64,000 nucleotides of DNA from Sphingobium sp. V4 (GCF_029590555.1 NZ_CP081001.1:3072001-3136000), one strand, 5' to 3'. Shown: positions 1 to 10,029, numbered from the stretch's first letter. Notes: a model not told the origin generated them from the sequence alone. Program-made: numbers and translations.

Positions 1-956
1 CCGACCATGAAGATCATGGCTATGACGGCGACGCCTGGAGCGCGCGGCTGGACGGCGCCTTCTCGGCGCTGTTCGAAACGCCGGTGCGGGCGCTGTGGCT
101 GTCCACCGGCACGGCGGCGAACAGCATCGCGCTCGCCACCCTCTGCCCACCCTATGGCGGCGTGCTCTGCCATGAGGAGGCCCATATCGTCGTCGACGAA
201 TGTGGCGCGCCGGGTTTTTTCACCCATGGCGCGACCCTGATGCCGCTGCCGGGCGCTGGCGCGAAGCTGACGCCCGAGGCGGTGACGGAGCGGCTGAAGA
301 CGATCCGTCCCGACGTGCATCAGGTACCGGCGCGCGCGATCAGCATCACCAACGCCACCGAATATGGGCTGGCCTATGCGCCGGACGAGGTCGCGGCGCT
401 GGGCGAGGTCGCGAAGGCGCATGGCCTCAGCGTCCACATGGACGGCGCGCGCTTCGCCAATGCGGTGGCGCACCGGGGGTGTGCGCCTGCGGATCTGACC
501 TGGCGCGCCGGCGTGGACGCGCTCAGCTTCGGCTGCGTCAAGAATGGCGGCATGATCGGCGAGGCGCTGCTCTTCTTCGGCGCGCAGGCCGATGCCCGCG
601 CAGCCGAAGCAACGCGTTGGCGCAAGCGTTCGGGCCATCTCATGTCCAAGGGCCGCTATCTCGCCGCGCAGATACTCGCCATGGTCGAAGGCGACCTGTG
701 GCTGCGCAACGCCCGCGCCGCCAATGGCGCGGCGCAGGCGCTGGCGGAAGGGGCGACTGGACGGCTGATGCACCCGGTCGAGGCCAATGAGCTGTTCGTG
801 CGGCTCACGGCGGCGCAAGCGGCGCAGCTGCGCGCGCAGGGTTTCGACTTCTACGACTGGGGCGAGGGCGCGGCCCGGCTCGTCACCAACTGGTCGCAGG
901 ACGCGGCCAGCGTCGCCCCGCTGGCGCAGGCGTTGAAAGCGCTCGACGATGGCTGA
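1..956 (+). CDS. ltaE: Low-specificity L-threonine aldolase (5'-truncated by window edge)
   Basis: PLP-dependent aldolase of the beta-eliminating lyase fold, splitting L-threonine or allo-threonine into glycine and acetaldehyde in the cytosol. The reading frame (codons from base 3) is open to the window edge, so the true start lies upstream; an ATG at 84 is internal because conserved sequence precedes it. Visible motifs are STGTAANS (cofactor phosphate region), VHMDGARFAN (the Asp that pairs with the PLP ring) and SFGCVKNGG, whose Lys is the expected Schiff-base residue. The stop overlaps the start of the next gene by 8 bases, so the two are probably co-transcribed. Assignment to the family is firm; substrate preference cannot be read from sequence. 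Confidence 0.88.
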   Translation, partial: DHEDHGYDGDAWSARLDGAFSALFETPVRALWLSTGTAANSIALATLCPPYGGVLCHEEAHIVVDECGAPGFFTHGATLMPLPGAGAKLTPEAVTERLKTIRPDVHQVPARAISITNATEYGLAYAPDEVAALGEVAKAHGLSVHMDGARFANAVAHRGCAPADLTWRAGVDALSFGCVKNGGMIGEALLFFGAQADARAAEATRWRKRSGHLMSKGRYLAAQILAMVEGDLWLRNARAANGAAQALAEGATGRLMHPVEANELFVRLTAAQAAQLRAQGFDFYDWGEGAARLVTNWSQDAASVAPLAQALKALDDG

Positions 957-1845
957 ACCGTCCAGGGGCGGCGTCGCGGTCCCCTTCATCCTCGTCACCC
1001 TGATCTGGAGTTCGACCTGGATCGTCATCCGCGACCAGATCGGCTCGGTCCCGGCCAGCTGGTCAGTCTGCTACCGGTTCCTGCTCGCCGGCGTCGCCAT
1101 GGCGGCTTTCGCCCGGTGGCGCGGTATCCGGCTGGGGATCGGGCGGAGCGGCATCCTCTACGCCGCGCTGCTGGGCCTTGCCCAATTCGTCCTCAATTTC
1201 AACTTCGTCTACCGGGCGGAGCATTATCTGACGTCGGGCGTGGTCGCGGTGGTCTATGCGATGCTGCTGATCCCCAATTCGATCCTCGCCTTCCTGATCT
1301 TCCGCCAGCCCGTCGGTCGCGCCTTCATCGGCGGCTCGGTCGTCGCGGTGGCGGGCATCATCCTGATGCTGCTCCACGAATATCGCGTGGCGACGGTCAG
1401 CCCCGACATGGTGCTACTGGGCGCGGGGTTCGCGCTCGCGGGCCTCATGAGCGCATCGGCCGCCAATGTGATGCAGGGCATGGAGATCGCCAGGCGCCTG
1501 CCGATGGTCGCGGTGCTGGCCTGGGCGATGCTGATTGGCGCAGGCGTGGACGCGCTGTTCGCCTTCGCGACGGTCGGGCCGCCGCAGTTCGACATGCGCT
1601 GGGGCTATGTCGCGGGTATCGGCTGGCTGGCGCTGGCCGGGTCGGTCGTGACCTTCCCGCTCTATTTCACGCTGATCCAGAGGATGGGCGCGGGCCGCGC
1701 GGCCTATACCAGCGTGTTGATCCCGATGATCGCCATGCTGATCTCCACCGTGGTGGAGGGCTATCGCTGGTCGGCGCTCGCCTTCGCGGGCGCGCTGCTG
1801 GCGATTGCCGGCATGGGGATCGCGCTGCGATCGAAGGCTGCCTAA
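949..1845 (+). CDS. DMT-superfamily (EamA-type) permease
   Basis: 298-residue inner-membrane protein with about ten hydrophobic segments arranged as two EamA repeats, the usual length for drug/metabolite transporters. The N-terminal helix reads TLIWSSTWIVIRDQIG, a typical EamA first-helix pattern. The ATG overlaps the threonine aldolase gene by 8 bases, suggesting translational coupling and perhaps export or uptake of an amino acid or related metabolite. The 3' end overlaps the tail of the 54-aa gene on the opposite strand. The substrate is unknown. Confidence 0.85.
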   Translation: MAEPSRGGVAVPFILVTLIWSSTWIVIRDQIGSVPASWSVCYRFLLAGVAMAAFARWRGIRLGIGRSGILYAALLGLAQFVLNFNFVYRAEHYLTSGVVAVVYAMLLIPNSILAFLIFRQPVGRAFIGGSVVAVAGIILMLLHEYRVATVSPDMVLLGAGFALAGLMSASAANVMQGMEIARRLPMVAVLAWAMLIGAGVDALFAFATVGPPQFDMRWGYVAGIGWLALAGSVVTFPLYFTLIQRMGAGRAAYTSVLIPMIAMLISTVVEGYRWSALAFAGALLAIAGMGIALRSKAA

Positions 1846-2006
1846 CGGGCGCCCGGCTGGTAGCGCAGCTTGGCGGCATTGACCTTGTCGATCAGGCTGG
1901 CGATCGGCTCGTGCGATGCCGCCCCGCGGCCGGGCGCGCCCAGATCATTCATCCGGTGGCTGAGCGCGGAAAAGGCGCGGTCGATCTGGCTGTCGATGCG
2001 GGTCAT
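1842..2006 (-). CDS. Small conserved-looking hypothetical protein, 54 aa
   Basis: A 54-residue frame starting MTRIDSQIDRAFSALSHRMN and ending KLRYQPGAR. The start ATG at 2006 is preceded by a good ribosome-binding site, GAGGGA, about 6 bases upstream. It is charged, has no Cys, signal peptide or membrane segment, and is probably helical at both ends. Its tail overlaps the permease gene end by 3 bases on the opposite strand. I recognise no family. The good Shine-Dalgarno and protein-like composition favour a real gene; function is unknown. Confidence 0.55.
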   Translation of the reverse strand: MTRIDSQIDRAFSALSHRMNDLGAPGRGAASHEPIASLIDKVNAAKLRYQPGAR

Positions 2007-2083
2007 GGAGCATCCCTCGTGAAGCGATACCTCCCTTCTCGATCCGTCCGGTTAACAAGCCGTAAACCATGCGACAAAGGGAA

Positions 2084-2881
2084 TCAGGCGCAGGCGCGCA
2101 ACCCGTCGCGATAGGTCGGATAGCGTAGCGACCAGCCGAGCAGCCGTTTCGCCCGCCCGTTCGCGACCCGGCGGTTTTCCGCATAGAAGGACCGCGCCAT
2201 CGGCGAAAGGCGAGCCTCCTCCAGCGTCAGCAGCGGCGGAAGGGGCTGGCCCAGCATGGCGCAGGCCTCCTCGATCAGTCGGTTCTGCGCGCAGGGCAGG
2301 TCGTCCGACAGATTGTAGACGCCGGGTGGCCCCTGGCGGATCGACGCGACCACCCCCGACACGATGTCGTCGACATGGGCGCGGCTGAATATCTGGTCGG
2401 GCAGGTCGATGCGATGGGCGCGCCCCTCGCGCACCCGGTCGAGCGCCGAGCGGCCGGGGCCGTAGATGCCGGGCAGCCGGAAGCGGCGCATGTCGGATCG
2501 CAGCGCGCCCCAATGGGCATCGGCCTGAGTCCGGGCGGCGCGGCGTCCCAGGCCGACCGGGCTGGATTCATCCACCCAGGCACCCGCCGCATCGCCATAG
2601 ACGCCGGTGGAGGAAAGATAGCCGCTCCAGATTGCGGGCGCAGCGGCGATGGCGGCGCCATAGCGGGCCAGCACGGGATCGGCATCGCCCTCGGGTGGGA
2701 CGGAGGAGAGGATATGGCTGGCCTGGGCGATCGCGGCGCGGACCGCGCCATCATCGTCAAACGCGATCATGTCGGCATCGGCGCTCCGGCGGACGCCGGT
2801 GATGTGCCAGCCCTCTTCACCCAAACGGGCGGCGAGCCGCGATGCAGTGTAACCCATGCCGATTATGAGCATGTGGGGCAT
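2084..2881 (-). CDS. NAD(P)-dependent SDR / epimerase-like protein (YeeZ type)
   Basis: 265-residue extended short-chain dehydrogenase with an N-terminal Rossmann motif, LIIGMGYTASRLAARL, and the strand-loop YLSSTGVYGDAAGAWVDE that carries the active-site Ser/Tyr region in YeeZ-type NAD-dependent epimerases. The frame is open further upstream, but the ATG at 2881 (MPHMLIIG) places the start just before the nucleotide-binding strand and avoids overlapping sufA. It begins 20 bases after sufA on the same strand, so it is probably the last gene of the suf transcript. The substrate is unknown and a link to Fe-S assembly is only positional. Confidence 0.75.
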   Translation of the reverse strand: MPHMLIIGMGYTASRLAARLGEEGWHITGVRRSADADMIAFDDDGAVRAAIAQASHILSSVPPEGDADPVLARYGAAIAAAPAIWSGYLSSTGVYGDAAGAWVDESSPVGLGRRAARTQADAHWGALRSDMRRFRLPGIYGPGRSALDRVREGRAHRIDLPDQIFSRAHVDDIVSGVVASIRQGPPGVYNLSDDLPCAQNRLIEEACAMLGQPLPPLLTLEEARLSPMARSFYAENRRVANGRAKRLLGWSLRYPTYRDGLRACA

Positions 2882-2901
2882 GGTCGATCGCCCGCCGGAA
2901 A

Positions 2902-3261
2902 TCAGACCGTGAAGCTCTCGCCGCAGCCGCAACTGCCCTTGGCATTGGGATTGTTGAAGACGAAGCCGGCGGTGAAATCATCTTCCACCCAGTTCATGGT
3001 CGACCCGACCAGATAGAGTACCGAAGCGCCGTCGATATACAGCACGCCGCCGGGCGTCTCGATCTTCTCGTCGAACTTGGCTTCCTGCGTCACATAGTCG
3101 ACCGAATAGGCAAGGCCCGAACAGCCGCGCTTGGGGGTCGACAGCTTGACGCCGATCGTCCCTTCGGGGGCCTGTGCCATCAGGTCGGCGATGCGCGCCT
3201 GCGCGCTCGGCGTCAGGATGACGGCGGCGGGACGGGCACGGGTCTTGGTCTCGGTGGTCAT
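2902..3261 (-). CDS. sufA: A-type Fe-S carrier protein (SufA/IscA/ErpA family)
   Basis: 119-residue HesB/IscA-type scaffold or carrier that holds an Fe-S cluster and passes it to apo-proteins. The three ligand cysteines are visible in PKRGCSGLAY and in GSCGCGESF near the C-terminus, the standard C-X(n)-C-G-C arrangement. The chosen ATG at 3261 shares one base with the sufT stop (TGATG), indicating translational coupling; the longer upstream open frame is Arg-rich non-coding shadow. Being the last suf-type gene, it is most likely the SUF carrier; SufA versus ErpA cannot be separated by eye. Confidence 0.9.
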   Translation of the reverse strand: MTTETKTRARPAAVILTPSAQARIADLMAQAPEGTIGVKLSTPKRGCSGLAYSVDYVTQEAKFDEKIETPGGVLYIDGASVLYLVGSTMNWVEDDFTAGFVFNNPNAKGSCGCGESFTV

Positions 3262-3737
3262 CAGAGCATTCCCAGTTCCAGTTTCGCCTCGTCGCTCATC
3301 TTCTGCGGGTCCCATGGCGGATCCCAGACCAGATTCACCTCGACATCGCCGACGCCGGGCACCGCGCCGACGCGCAGTTCGACTTCGCCGGGCATGGATT
3401 CGGCGACCGGGCAATGGGGCGTGGTCAGCGTCATGGTGACGACGGCATGACCGTCCTCCGTCACGTCGACGCCGTAGATCAGGCCCAGATCATAGATATT
3501 CACCGGGATTTCCGGGTCGAAAATCTCCTTCAGCGCATCGATGATGCCGTCATAGAGATTGCCGCCAGGCTCGCCCGCAGGCGTCTCGGCCGGCTTCTGC
3601 GCCAGAAACCCGTCCAGATAGTCGCGCTGGCGCGGCGTGGCCTCCGCGACATCGTCCACGCGCGCCTTGGGCGGCGTCTCGACCGCGTCCACCTCTTCCA
3701 CCAGTATCTTCCGCTCTTCGCTCATATGGTCAGTCAT
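3261..3737 (-). CDS. sufT: SUF-system Fe-S assembly protein SufT (MIP18/DUF59)
   Basis: 158-residue protein. A variable acidic N-terminus of about 60 residues precedes a DUF59/MIP18 domain with DPEIPVNIYDLGLIYGV and MTLTTPHCPVAESMP, where the reactive Cys sits in the conserved TxxxCP loop. Proteins of this type aid Fe-S maturation in SUF-dependent bacteria. The ATG at 3737 overlaps the sufS stop by 8 bases and has GAGGAAG upstream, whereas the alternative ATG at 3725 has no ribosome-binding site. It sits between sufS and sufA in the operon. Confidence 0.9.
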   Translation of the reverse strand: MTDHMSEERKILVEEVDAVETPPKARVDDVAEATPRQRDYLDGFLAQKPAETPAGEPGGNLYDGIIDALKEIFDPEIPVNIYDLGLIYGVDVTEDGHAVVTMTLTTPHCPVAESMPGEVELRVGAVPGVGDVEVNLVWDPPWDPQKMSDEAKLELGML

Positions 3738-4956
3738 TGGCGAAAATCTTCCTCACACGCTCCAGACCGCGCACCAGCGCATCCACGTCGCTTTCGTCGC
3801 TATAGATGCCGAAGCTGGCCCGCGCGGTCGCCTCGACGCCCAGATGCCGCATCAGCGGCTGGGCGCAATGATGCCCCGCCCGGATCGCGACGCCCGTTTC
3901 GTCCAATATGGTGCCGACATCGTGCGGATGCACCCCCTCGACCTCGAAGGAGAGGATGCCGGCCGAATCTTCCGGTCCGAACAGGCGCACGCTGTTCAGG
4001 CTTTCCAGCGCCCCGCGCGCCTTGGCCACCAGCGCAGATTCATGCGCGTGGATGGCGTCCAGCCCGATCGCCTGCACATAGTCGATCGCGGCGGAAAGCC
4101 CGACGACCCCGGTGATATGCGGCGTTCCCGCCTCGAATCGGGTCGGCGCGGGGGCGTAGGTAGTCTTTTCGAACGTGACCTTGTCGATCATTGACCCGCC
4201 GCCCTGATAGGGCGGCATGGCGTCGAGCAGTTCCTTGCGGCCCCACAACACGCCGATGCCGGTCGGGCCATAGAGCTTGTGCGCGGAAAAGACGTAGAAG
4301 TCGCAGTCCAGCGCCTGCACGTCGACGGCCAGGCGCGGCACCGCCTGGCAGCCATCGATCAGGATCTTCGCGCCGACCATATGGGCGATGTCGGCGGCGC
4401 GGCGGCAATCGAGCACGCTACCCAGCACATTGGACACATGGGCGAGCGCCACCATGCGGTGCTGCGGCGTGATCATCGCCCGCATTGCGTCCAGGTCGAT
4501 CCGGCCATCCTGCGTCAGCGGCACGACGTCGATCGCCGCGCCCACTTTCTCCGCCACCAGCTGCCACGGCACGATATTGCTGTGATGCTCCAGCGTGGAG
4601 AGGAGGATGCGGTCGCCCGCCTTGAGCTGCGTCCCTGCCCAGCTTTGCGCGACCAGGTTGATCCCCTCGGTCGCGCCGCGCACATAGATGATCTCGCTGT
4701 CCGACGCTGCGCCGATGAAGGTCGCCACCTTGCGGCGGGCGGCTTCATAAGCGAGCGTCATGTTCGCCGACCGCTCGTAGACGCCGCGATGGACCGTCGC
4801 ATAATCCGGCCCATAGGCCCGCGCGATCGCGTCGATCACGGCATTGGGCTTCTGCGCGGTGGCGGCGCTGTCCAGATAGTGCCAGTCGCCCCCATCCCCA
4901 TTCAAAAGGCCGGGGAAATCGTCCCGCAACCGCAGCCCTGAAGCGAGATCGGTCAT
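3730..4956 (-). CDS. sufS: Cysteine desulfurase SufS
   Basis: 408-residue class-V PLP enzyme that takes sulfur from L-cysteine as an enzyme persulfide for cluster assembly. SAHKLYGPTG contains the PLP Lys (about residue 227) and RAGHHCAQPL the persulfide Cys (about 364); length and positions match group II SufS enzymes. The ATG at 4956 overlaps the sufD stop as ATGA. The frame stays open far upstream across sufD, but that is a shadow, not a fusion. The partner SufE is encoded about 18 kb away (22564-22968). Confidence 0.95.
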   Translation of the reverse strand: MTDLASGLRLRDDFPGLLNGDGGDWHYLDSAATAQKPNAVIDAIARAYGPDYATVHRGVYERSANMTLAYEAARRKVATFIGAASDSEIIYVRGATEGINLVAQSWAGTQLKAGDRILLSTLEHHSNIVPWQLVAEKVGAAIDVVPLTQDGRIDLDAMRAMITPQHRMVALAHVSNVLGSVLDCRRAADIAHMVGAKILIDGCQAVPRLAVDVQALDCDFYVFSAHKLYGPTGIGVLWGRKELLDAMPPYQGGGSMIDKVTFEKTTYAPAPTRFEAGTPHITGVVGLSAAIDYVQAIGLDAIHAHESALVAKARGALESLNSVRLFGPEDSAGILSFEVEGVHPHDVGTILDETGVAIRAGHHCAQPLMRHLGVEATARASFGIYSDESDVDALVRGLERVRKIFAND

Positions 4957-5705
4957 ACCAGCGCCTCCAGCTTGGCGATCGCGGCGGCTTCGAGCATCTC
5001 CTTGACCGCGACGTCCGCCACATCGTCGAACACGCCCGCGACGAAGGAGCGCAACAGCAGCGTCTTGGCTGTCGCCGGGTCCATGCCGCGCGATGCCATG
5101 TAGAACAACGCCGCCTTGTCCAGTTCGCCCACGGTCGCGCCATGCGCGCATTTCACGTCGTCGGCGTAGATTTCCAGCTCCGGCTTGGCGTTGGCCGTCG
5201 CGGTGCGATCCAGCAGCATGGCCTTGATCGACTGGAAGGCATCGGTTCGCTGTGCATCGCGCGCGACGTTGATGCTGCCGAGGTAACTGCCCGTGGCGCG
5301 CTGCCCCAGGATCGACCGGATGGTCTGTCCGCTGGTCGAATCGGGCTTGGCATGGGTGACGCTGGTGATGATCTCCAGCACCTGGTCGCCGCCGCCGATG
5401 ATGGCGCCGTTCAGCTCGAAATGCGCGTTGCTCCCCAGCGTGACGGTGAAGGTCACACGCCCCAGCTTGCCGCCGATATTGAGCAGATGGAAATCGCAAC
5501 GCGCGCCGTCCGCAATCGTGATGACATAGTCATGCACCGCCGCCGCGCCATCGGCCGCGTCCTGCAACAGGTGATGGCGCGCGCTGTCACCCTCCGCCAC
5601 GTCGATCCGTGTCGGCGCGGGCGTCGGCCAGATGGCGGCTACAGCCTCCACATCGCTATAGCGCCAGGCTTCATCCTTGCGCGTCGGAAGAGCCAATGCG
5701 TTCAC
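4953..5705 (-). CDS. sufD: Fe-S assembly scaffold protein SufD (short form)
   Basis: 250-residue SufD-family protein beginning NALALPTRKDEAWRYSDVEA, the characteristic N-terminal motif. It is much shorter than the roughly 420-residue enterobacterial SufD, as in several alphaproteobacteria, and keeps the beta-helix core plus the C-terminal region (DDVKCAHGATVGELD). Its partner scaffold is SufB in the SufBC2D complex. The start codon is GTG at 5705, overlapping the sufC stop as GTGA, so translation is probably coupled. Confidence 0.9.
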   Translation of the reverse strand: MNALALPTRKDEAWRYSDVEAVAAIWPTPAPTRIDVAEGDSARHHLLQDAADGAAAVHDYVITIADGARCDFHLLNIGGKLGRVTFTVTLGSNAHFELNGAIIGGGDQVLEIITSVTHAKPDSTSGQTIRSILGQRATGSYLGSINVARDAQRTDAFQSIKAMLLDRTATANAKPELEIYADDVKCAHGATVGELDKAALFYMASRGMDPATAKTLLLRSFVAGVFDDVADVAVKEMLEAAAIAKLEALV

Positions 5706-6448
5706 GCCGCAACCACTTCGGCATAGCCTTCGCGTTCCAGCTCCAGCGCCAGTTCGGGACCGCCCGACTTCACGATCCGCCCGGCCGCCAGCACATGCAC
5801 GAAGTCCGGCTTCACATAGTCGAGCAGGCGCTGATAATGAGTGATGAGCAGCACCGCCTTGTCGGGCTTGCGCATGATCGCGTTGATCCCCGCGCCCACG
5901 ATCTTCAATGCGTCGATGTCGAGGCCGCTGTCCGTCTCGTCCAGGATCGCCAGCCTGGGATCGAGAATGCCCATCTGCACCATTTCGGCGCGCTTCTTCT
6001 CGCCGCCCGAAAAGCCGACATTCACCGGTCGCTTCAGCATCTCCATGTCGAGGCCGAGCAGCGCGGCCTTTTCCTTGGCCAGCCGGATGAACTCGCCGCC
6101 GTTCAGTTCCTTTTCGCCCCGCGCGCGTCGCTGCGAATTGAGGCTTTCGCGCAGGAATTGCAGGTTGGACACGCCGGGAATCTCGACCGGATACTGGAAG
6201 CCCAGGAACAGGCCGGCCGCGGCGCGCTCATGCGGCTCCATCTCGAACAGATCGGCCCCCTCGAAGGTCGCGCTGCCGCCCGTCACGTCATAATTGGGAC
6301 GGCCGCCCAGCGTATAGGCCAACGTCGACTTGCCCGCGCCGTTCGGCCCCATGATCGCGTGGATTTCTCCCGCGTTGATCCGGAGCGACAGGCCCTTGAG
6401 GATCGCCTTGCCGTCGATTTCGTTGGTGAGGTTGTCGATCGTCAGCAT
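5702..6448 (-). CDS. sufC: Fe-S assembly ATPase SufC
   Basis: 248-residue ABC-type ATPase that drives conformational change in SufBC2D. Walker A is GPNGAGKST (about residues 34-42), the signature is GFSGGEKKR (about 145-153) and Walker B LAILDETDSGLD (about 167-178). The ATG at 6448 gives the canonical MLTIDNL start; upstream open sequence in this frame overlaps the neighbouring gene and is not coding. It lies 4 bases after the unknown 151-aa gene and overlaps sufD at its 3' end. Confidence 0.95.
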   Translation of the reverse strand: MLTIDNLTNEIDGKAILKGLSLRINAGEIHAIMGPNGAGKSTLAYTLGGRPNYDVTGGSATFEGADLFEMEPHERAAAGLFLGFQYPVEIPGVSNLQFLRESLNSQRRARGEKELNGGEFIRLAKEKAALLGLDMEMLKRPVNVGFSGGEKKRAEMVQMGILDPRLAILDETDSGLDIDALKIVGAGINAIMRKPDKAVLLITHYQRLLDYVKPDFVHVLAAGRIVKSGGPELALELEREGYAEVVAA

Positions 6449-6452
6449 CAAA

Positions 6453-6908
6453 TTATCCCTCATGCGCGCGCTGGAGCGTCCGCGCGGTCCAGAAAGCCAT
6501 GTCGCGCACGTCGCCCGGCGCGGGGAACAGCGTGTCGATATGGCGCTTGATCGGCATATAGGGCCACCAGTCGGCGTCGGGTTCCGGCGCGCCCTTTTCC
6601 AGAAGCGCGACGACGAACTCGCTGACCGGCCCCATGCGGGCCAGGTTGGGCGCCTTCGCCTTGTGGAACGCCTTGTCGCTGCGCAGTTTCTCGGTGAAAG
6701 CCACGTCGCCTGCTTCCAGCGCCGCACGGCTCTCCGCCTCGAACGCGTCGAGATCGCCGAAATCCTTGACGGCGCGGGCCTGCAATTCGCCCTCTTCCAG
6801 CTCATAATCCTCGGTCAGGATGCGGATCGCGGCGGTCCATGACTGGCCATTGCCGACATCCTCCGCGAAATCCGCGAGGGCATCCTGAATATCGTCTTCG
6901 TCGCTCAA
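6453..6908 (-). CDS. Hypothetical protein embedded in the suf operon
   Basis: 151-residue acidic soluble protein between sufB and sufC. No known family is recognised. It has no Cys, no signal peptide and no membrane segment. The N-terminal two thirds look helical and rich in Glu/Ala; the C-terminal part carries ADWWPYMPIKRHIDTLFP, an aromatic motif worth searching. The spacing of 40 bases to sufB and 4 bases to sufC makes co-transcription very likely. The lack of Cys argues against a cluster-binding role; an accessory or adaptor role in SUF is possible but unproven. Confidence 0.8.
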   Translation of the reverse strand: MSDEDDIQDALADFAEDVGNGQSWTAAIRILTEDYELEEGELQARAVKDFGDLDAFEAESRAALEAGDVAFTEKLRSDKAFHKAKAPNLARMGPVSEFVVALLEKGAPEPDADWWPYMPIKRHIDTLFPAPGDVRDMAFWTARTLQRAHEG

Positions 6909-6948
6909 TTTTCCGTCCTTGATCTTGTTTGCGGGGCTGCGCTGCGCG

Positions 6949-8429
<1,481 letters not shown>

Positions 8430-8433
<4 letters not shown>

Positions 8434-8873
8434 GCCATTTCTCGTGTCAGGCTGGCGATGGTGACGCCCGCGAGCGCCTCGCGGATCGCATTGTTCGCCA
8501 CATTCATGTGCGGGCGCACGCGGCAGTCCTGCTCCAGCGAGCAGTCATGGGCGCCATGGTCGGCGCAGGCCGTCATGGCGATGGGGCCTTCCACCGCCTC
8601 CACCACATCGGCCAGCGTGATCGCTGCGGGCGGACGCGACAGCCGCACGCCCCCGCCGGTGCCCCGGCTCGATTCGAGCAGACCGGCGGCCGACAGGCGG
8701 CTCACCAGCTTCTGTGCGGTGGGCAGGGGTATGCCGGTTTCGGCCGACAGGGTGGTCGCGTTCATCTTCGGCTGTCGGTCGTGATGCGCCGGATCGAGCC
8801 CGGCGTGGCCGCAATGGCGCGCGGCGGCGGACATCAGCACGACCGCATAATCAGCGAAGCTCGACAGTCTCAT
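8430..8873 (-). CDS. Rrf2-family regulator of the suf operon (IscR/SufR-like)
   Basis: 147-residue winged-helix regulator. The N-terminus [20 protein letters not shown] and the wing [12 protein letters not shown] are typical Rrf2. Cysteines at about 103, 111 and 117 (C-X7-C-X5-C) are the expected ligands of a sensory Fe-S cluster; IscR itself has C-X5-C-X5-C, so the first loop is longer here. It is the first gene of the suf operon, so cluster-dependent autoregulation is the simple model. An insertion rich in His, [15 protein letters not shown], follows the first helix and could affect metal sensing. Confidence 0.9.
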
Positions 8874-8896
8874 GTCGTGTCACGCGCCCTTGCAAA

Positions 8897-8913
8897 TTGC
8901 GAACCATTCTCAA
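8897..8913 (-). promoter_or_regulatory. Candidate Fur/Irr-type iron operator upstream of suf
   Basis: On the minus strand the bases read TTGAGAATGGTTCGCAA, a 7-3-7 inverted repeat with a single mismatch between arms. The core GAA-NNN-TTC resembles Fur or Irr boxes of alphaproteobacteria. It ends 24 bases before the rrf2 start codon. That suf operons are iron-regulated is known for the class; the binding protein here is inferred. Confidence 0.5.
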
Positions 8914-8990
8914 ATCGGACCGATTCCATCCGATTGGGCGCATGTGGTCCGCCAGGCGCAGTTAATCAAGGTATTTCTGCTTGGGGACGC

Positions 8991-9935
8991 TCAACTCAAA
9001 CGATTGAGCACCGCCACGTCGCCGCCCAGGGATCGGCGCAGCAGGGTCAGCTGGGCCACGGCCGTCGGCTCGGTCTGCAACTGGTGCGGGGTCAGGCCGA
9101 TGAAATGCTTGATCTCGCGGATGAAGTGCGACTGGTCATAGAAGCCCGCCTCCTCGCACAATTGCTGCCAGCTGTCGCCGTCCAGGGCGATTCGCGCCGA
9201 ACAGCGCAGCGCGCGATATTTGCGCGCCAGCAGCTTGGGCGGGGCGCCATAATATTTGTTGGTCAGCCGGGCGAGCTGGCGCGCCGACAGGGACGTGGTT
9301 TCCACCAATGTCTCGATCCGCGGCGATCCTTCGTCCATCAGCCAGGCGTCGACCGCCGCCAGCAGCGCCCAGGTCGCCTTGCGCACCGGCTTGACCAGCC
9401 GGCCCAGCTCCTTCCAGCACAGGGTTGCCATCTCTTCCGCCTCGGCATCGTCCATGGTCCGCAACCGGTCGAGCAGCGCGGCATGGGCGGGGCCGCGTTC
9501 CGCCGCGAGGTCGCACAGGCGATCGGCCAGGGTGCTGGCGTCCCCGCCATGCAGCGACAACCACCCGGCGGGCAACAGCGAGACGCCCAGCACCCGCGCC
9601 TGTCCTTCCAGCACGAAGCGGGTCGCCCCCATGGTCGGCCCCAGCAGGCAGACGTCCGGCGTCGCCATCACCCCGCCATCCTGGAAATGATAATCCCCGC
9701 CGCCCGCGATCATGAAACGCAGCTGCGGCACGTCGGCGCGGGTGGCGTCGGCATAATGGTCGGCGGTGACGGTGAAGAGGTAGAGCGAACCGAAATAGGC
9801 GCGCAGATGTTCGGGCGGCGCGAAGTAACGAAGCCGCACCGGCCCCTGCGCGGCTGCGACCGTGTAGGAAAGCGGTCCCCTTTCGTCCGGCAGAGCGACG
9901 TTGCTCCCCGGCTTGCTGGTCTTGTGCAACCCCAT
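8991..9935 (-). CDS. AraC-family transcriptional regulator
   Basis: 314 residues. A beta-rich N-terminal sensing region (about 20-150) is followed by a C-terminal double helix-turn-helix with SLSARQLARLTNKYYGAPPK and GFYDQSHFIREIKHFIGLTP, the classic second AraC motif. The ATG at 9935 follows GGGGTGAAAAT; the frame upstream of it is not convincing. It lies upstream of the rrf2-suf operon on the same strand, with 117 bases between, but a functional link is not evident. The inducer and targets are unknown. Confidence 0.85.
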   Translation of the reverse strand: MGLHKTSKPGSNVALPDERGPLSYTVAAAQGPVRLRYFAPPEHLRAYFGSLYLFTVTADHYADATRADVPQLRFMIAGGGDYHFQDGGVMATPDVCLLGPTMGATRFVLEGQARVLGVSLLPAGWLSLHGGDASTLADRLCDLAAERGPAHAALLDRLRTMDDAEAEEMATLCWKELGRLVKPVRKATWALLAAVDAWLMDEGSPRIETLVETTSLSARQLARLTNKYYGAPPKLLARKYRALRCSARIALDGDSWQQLCEEAGFYDQSHFIREIKHFIGLTPHQLQTEPTAVAQLTLLRRSLGGDVAVLNRLS

Positions 9936-10029
9936 ATTTTCACCCCAGGCCGCGACTATGCGCCAATTCTGCCGGGACGCAAGCGACAGGATTGAAAAAG
10001 CGCATTTTTCATGCCTCTTTTCCCTGCCG

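Noticed and set aside
3730..5499. A sufS frame open to 5499, suggesting a SufS fusion with an N-terminal domain
   Set aside because: The upstream part overlaps sufD in another frame and has no domain; SufS starts normally at 4956 with an ATGA overlap.
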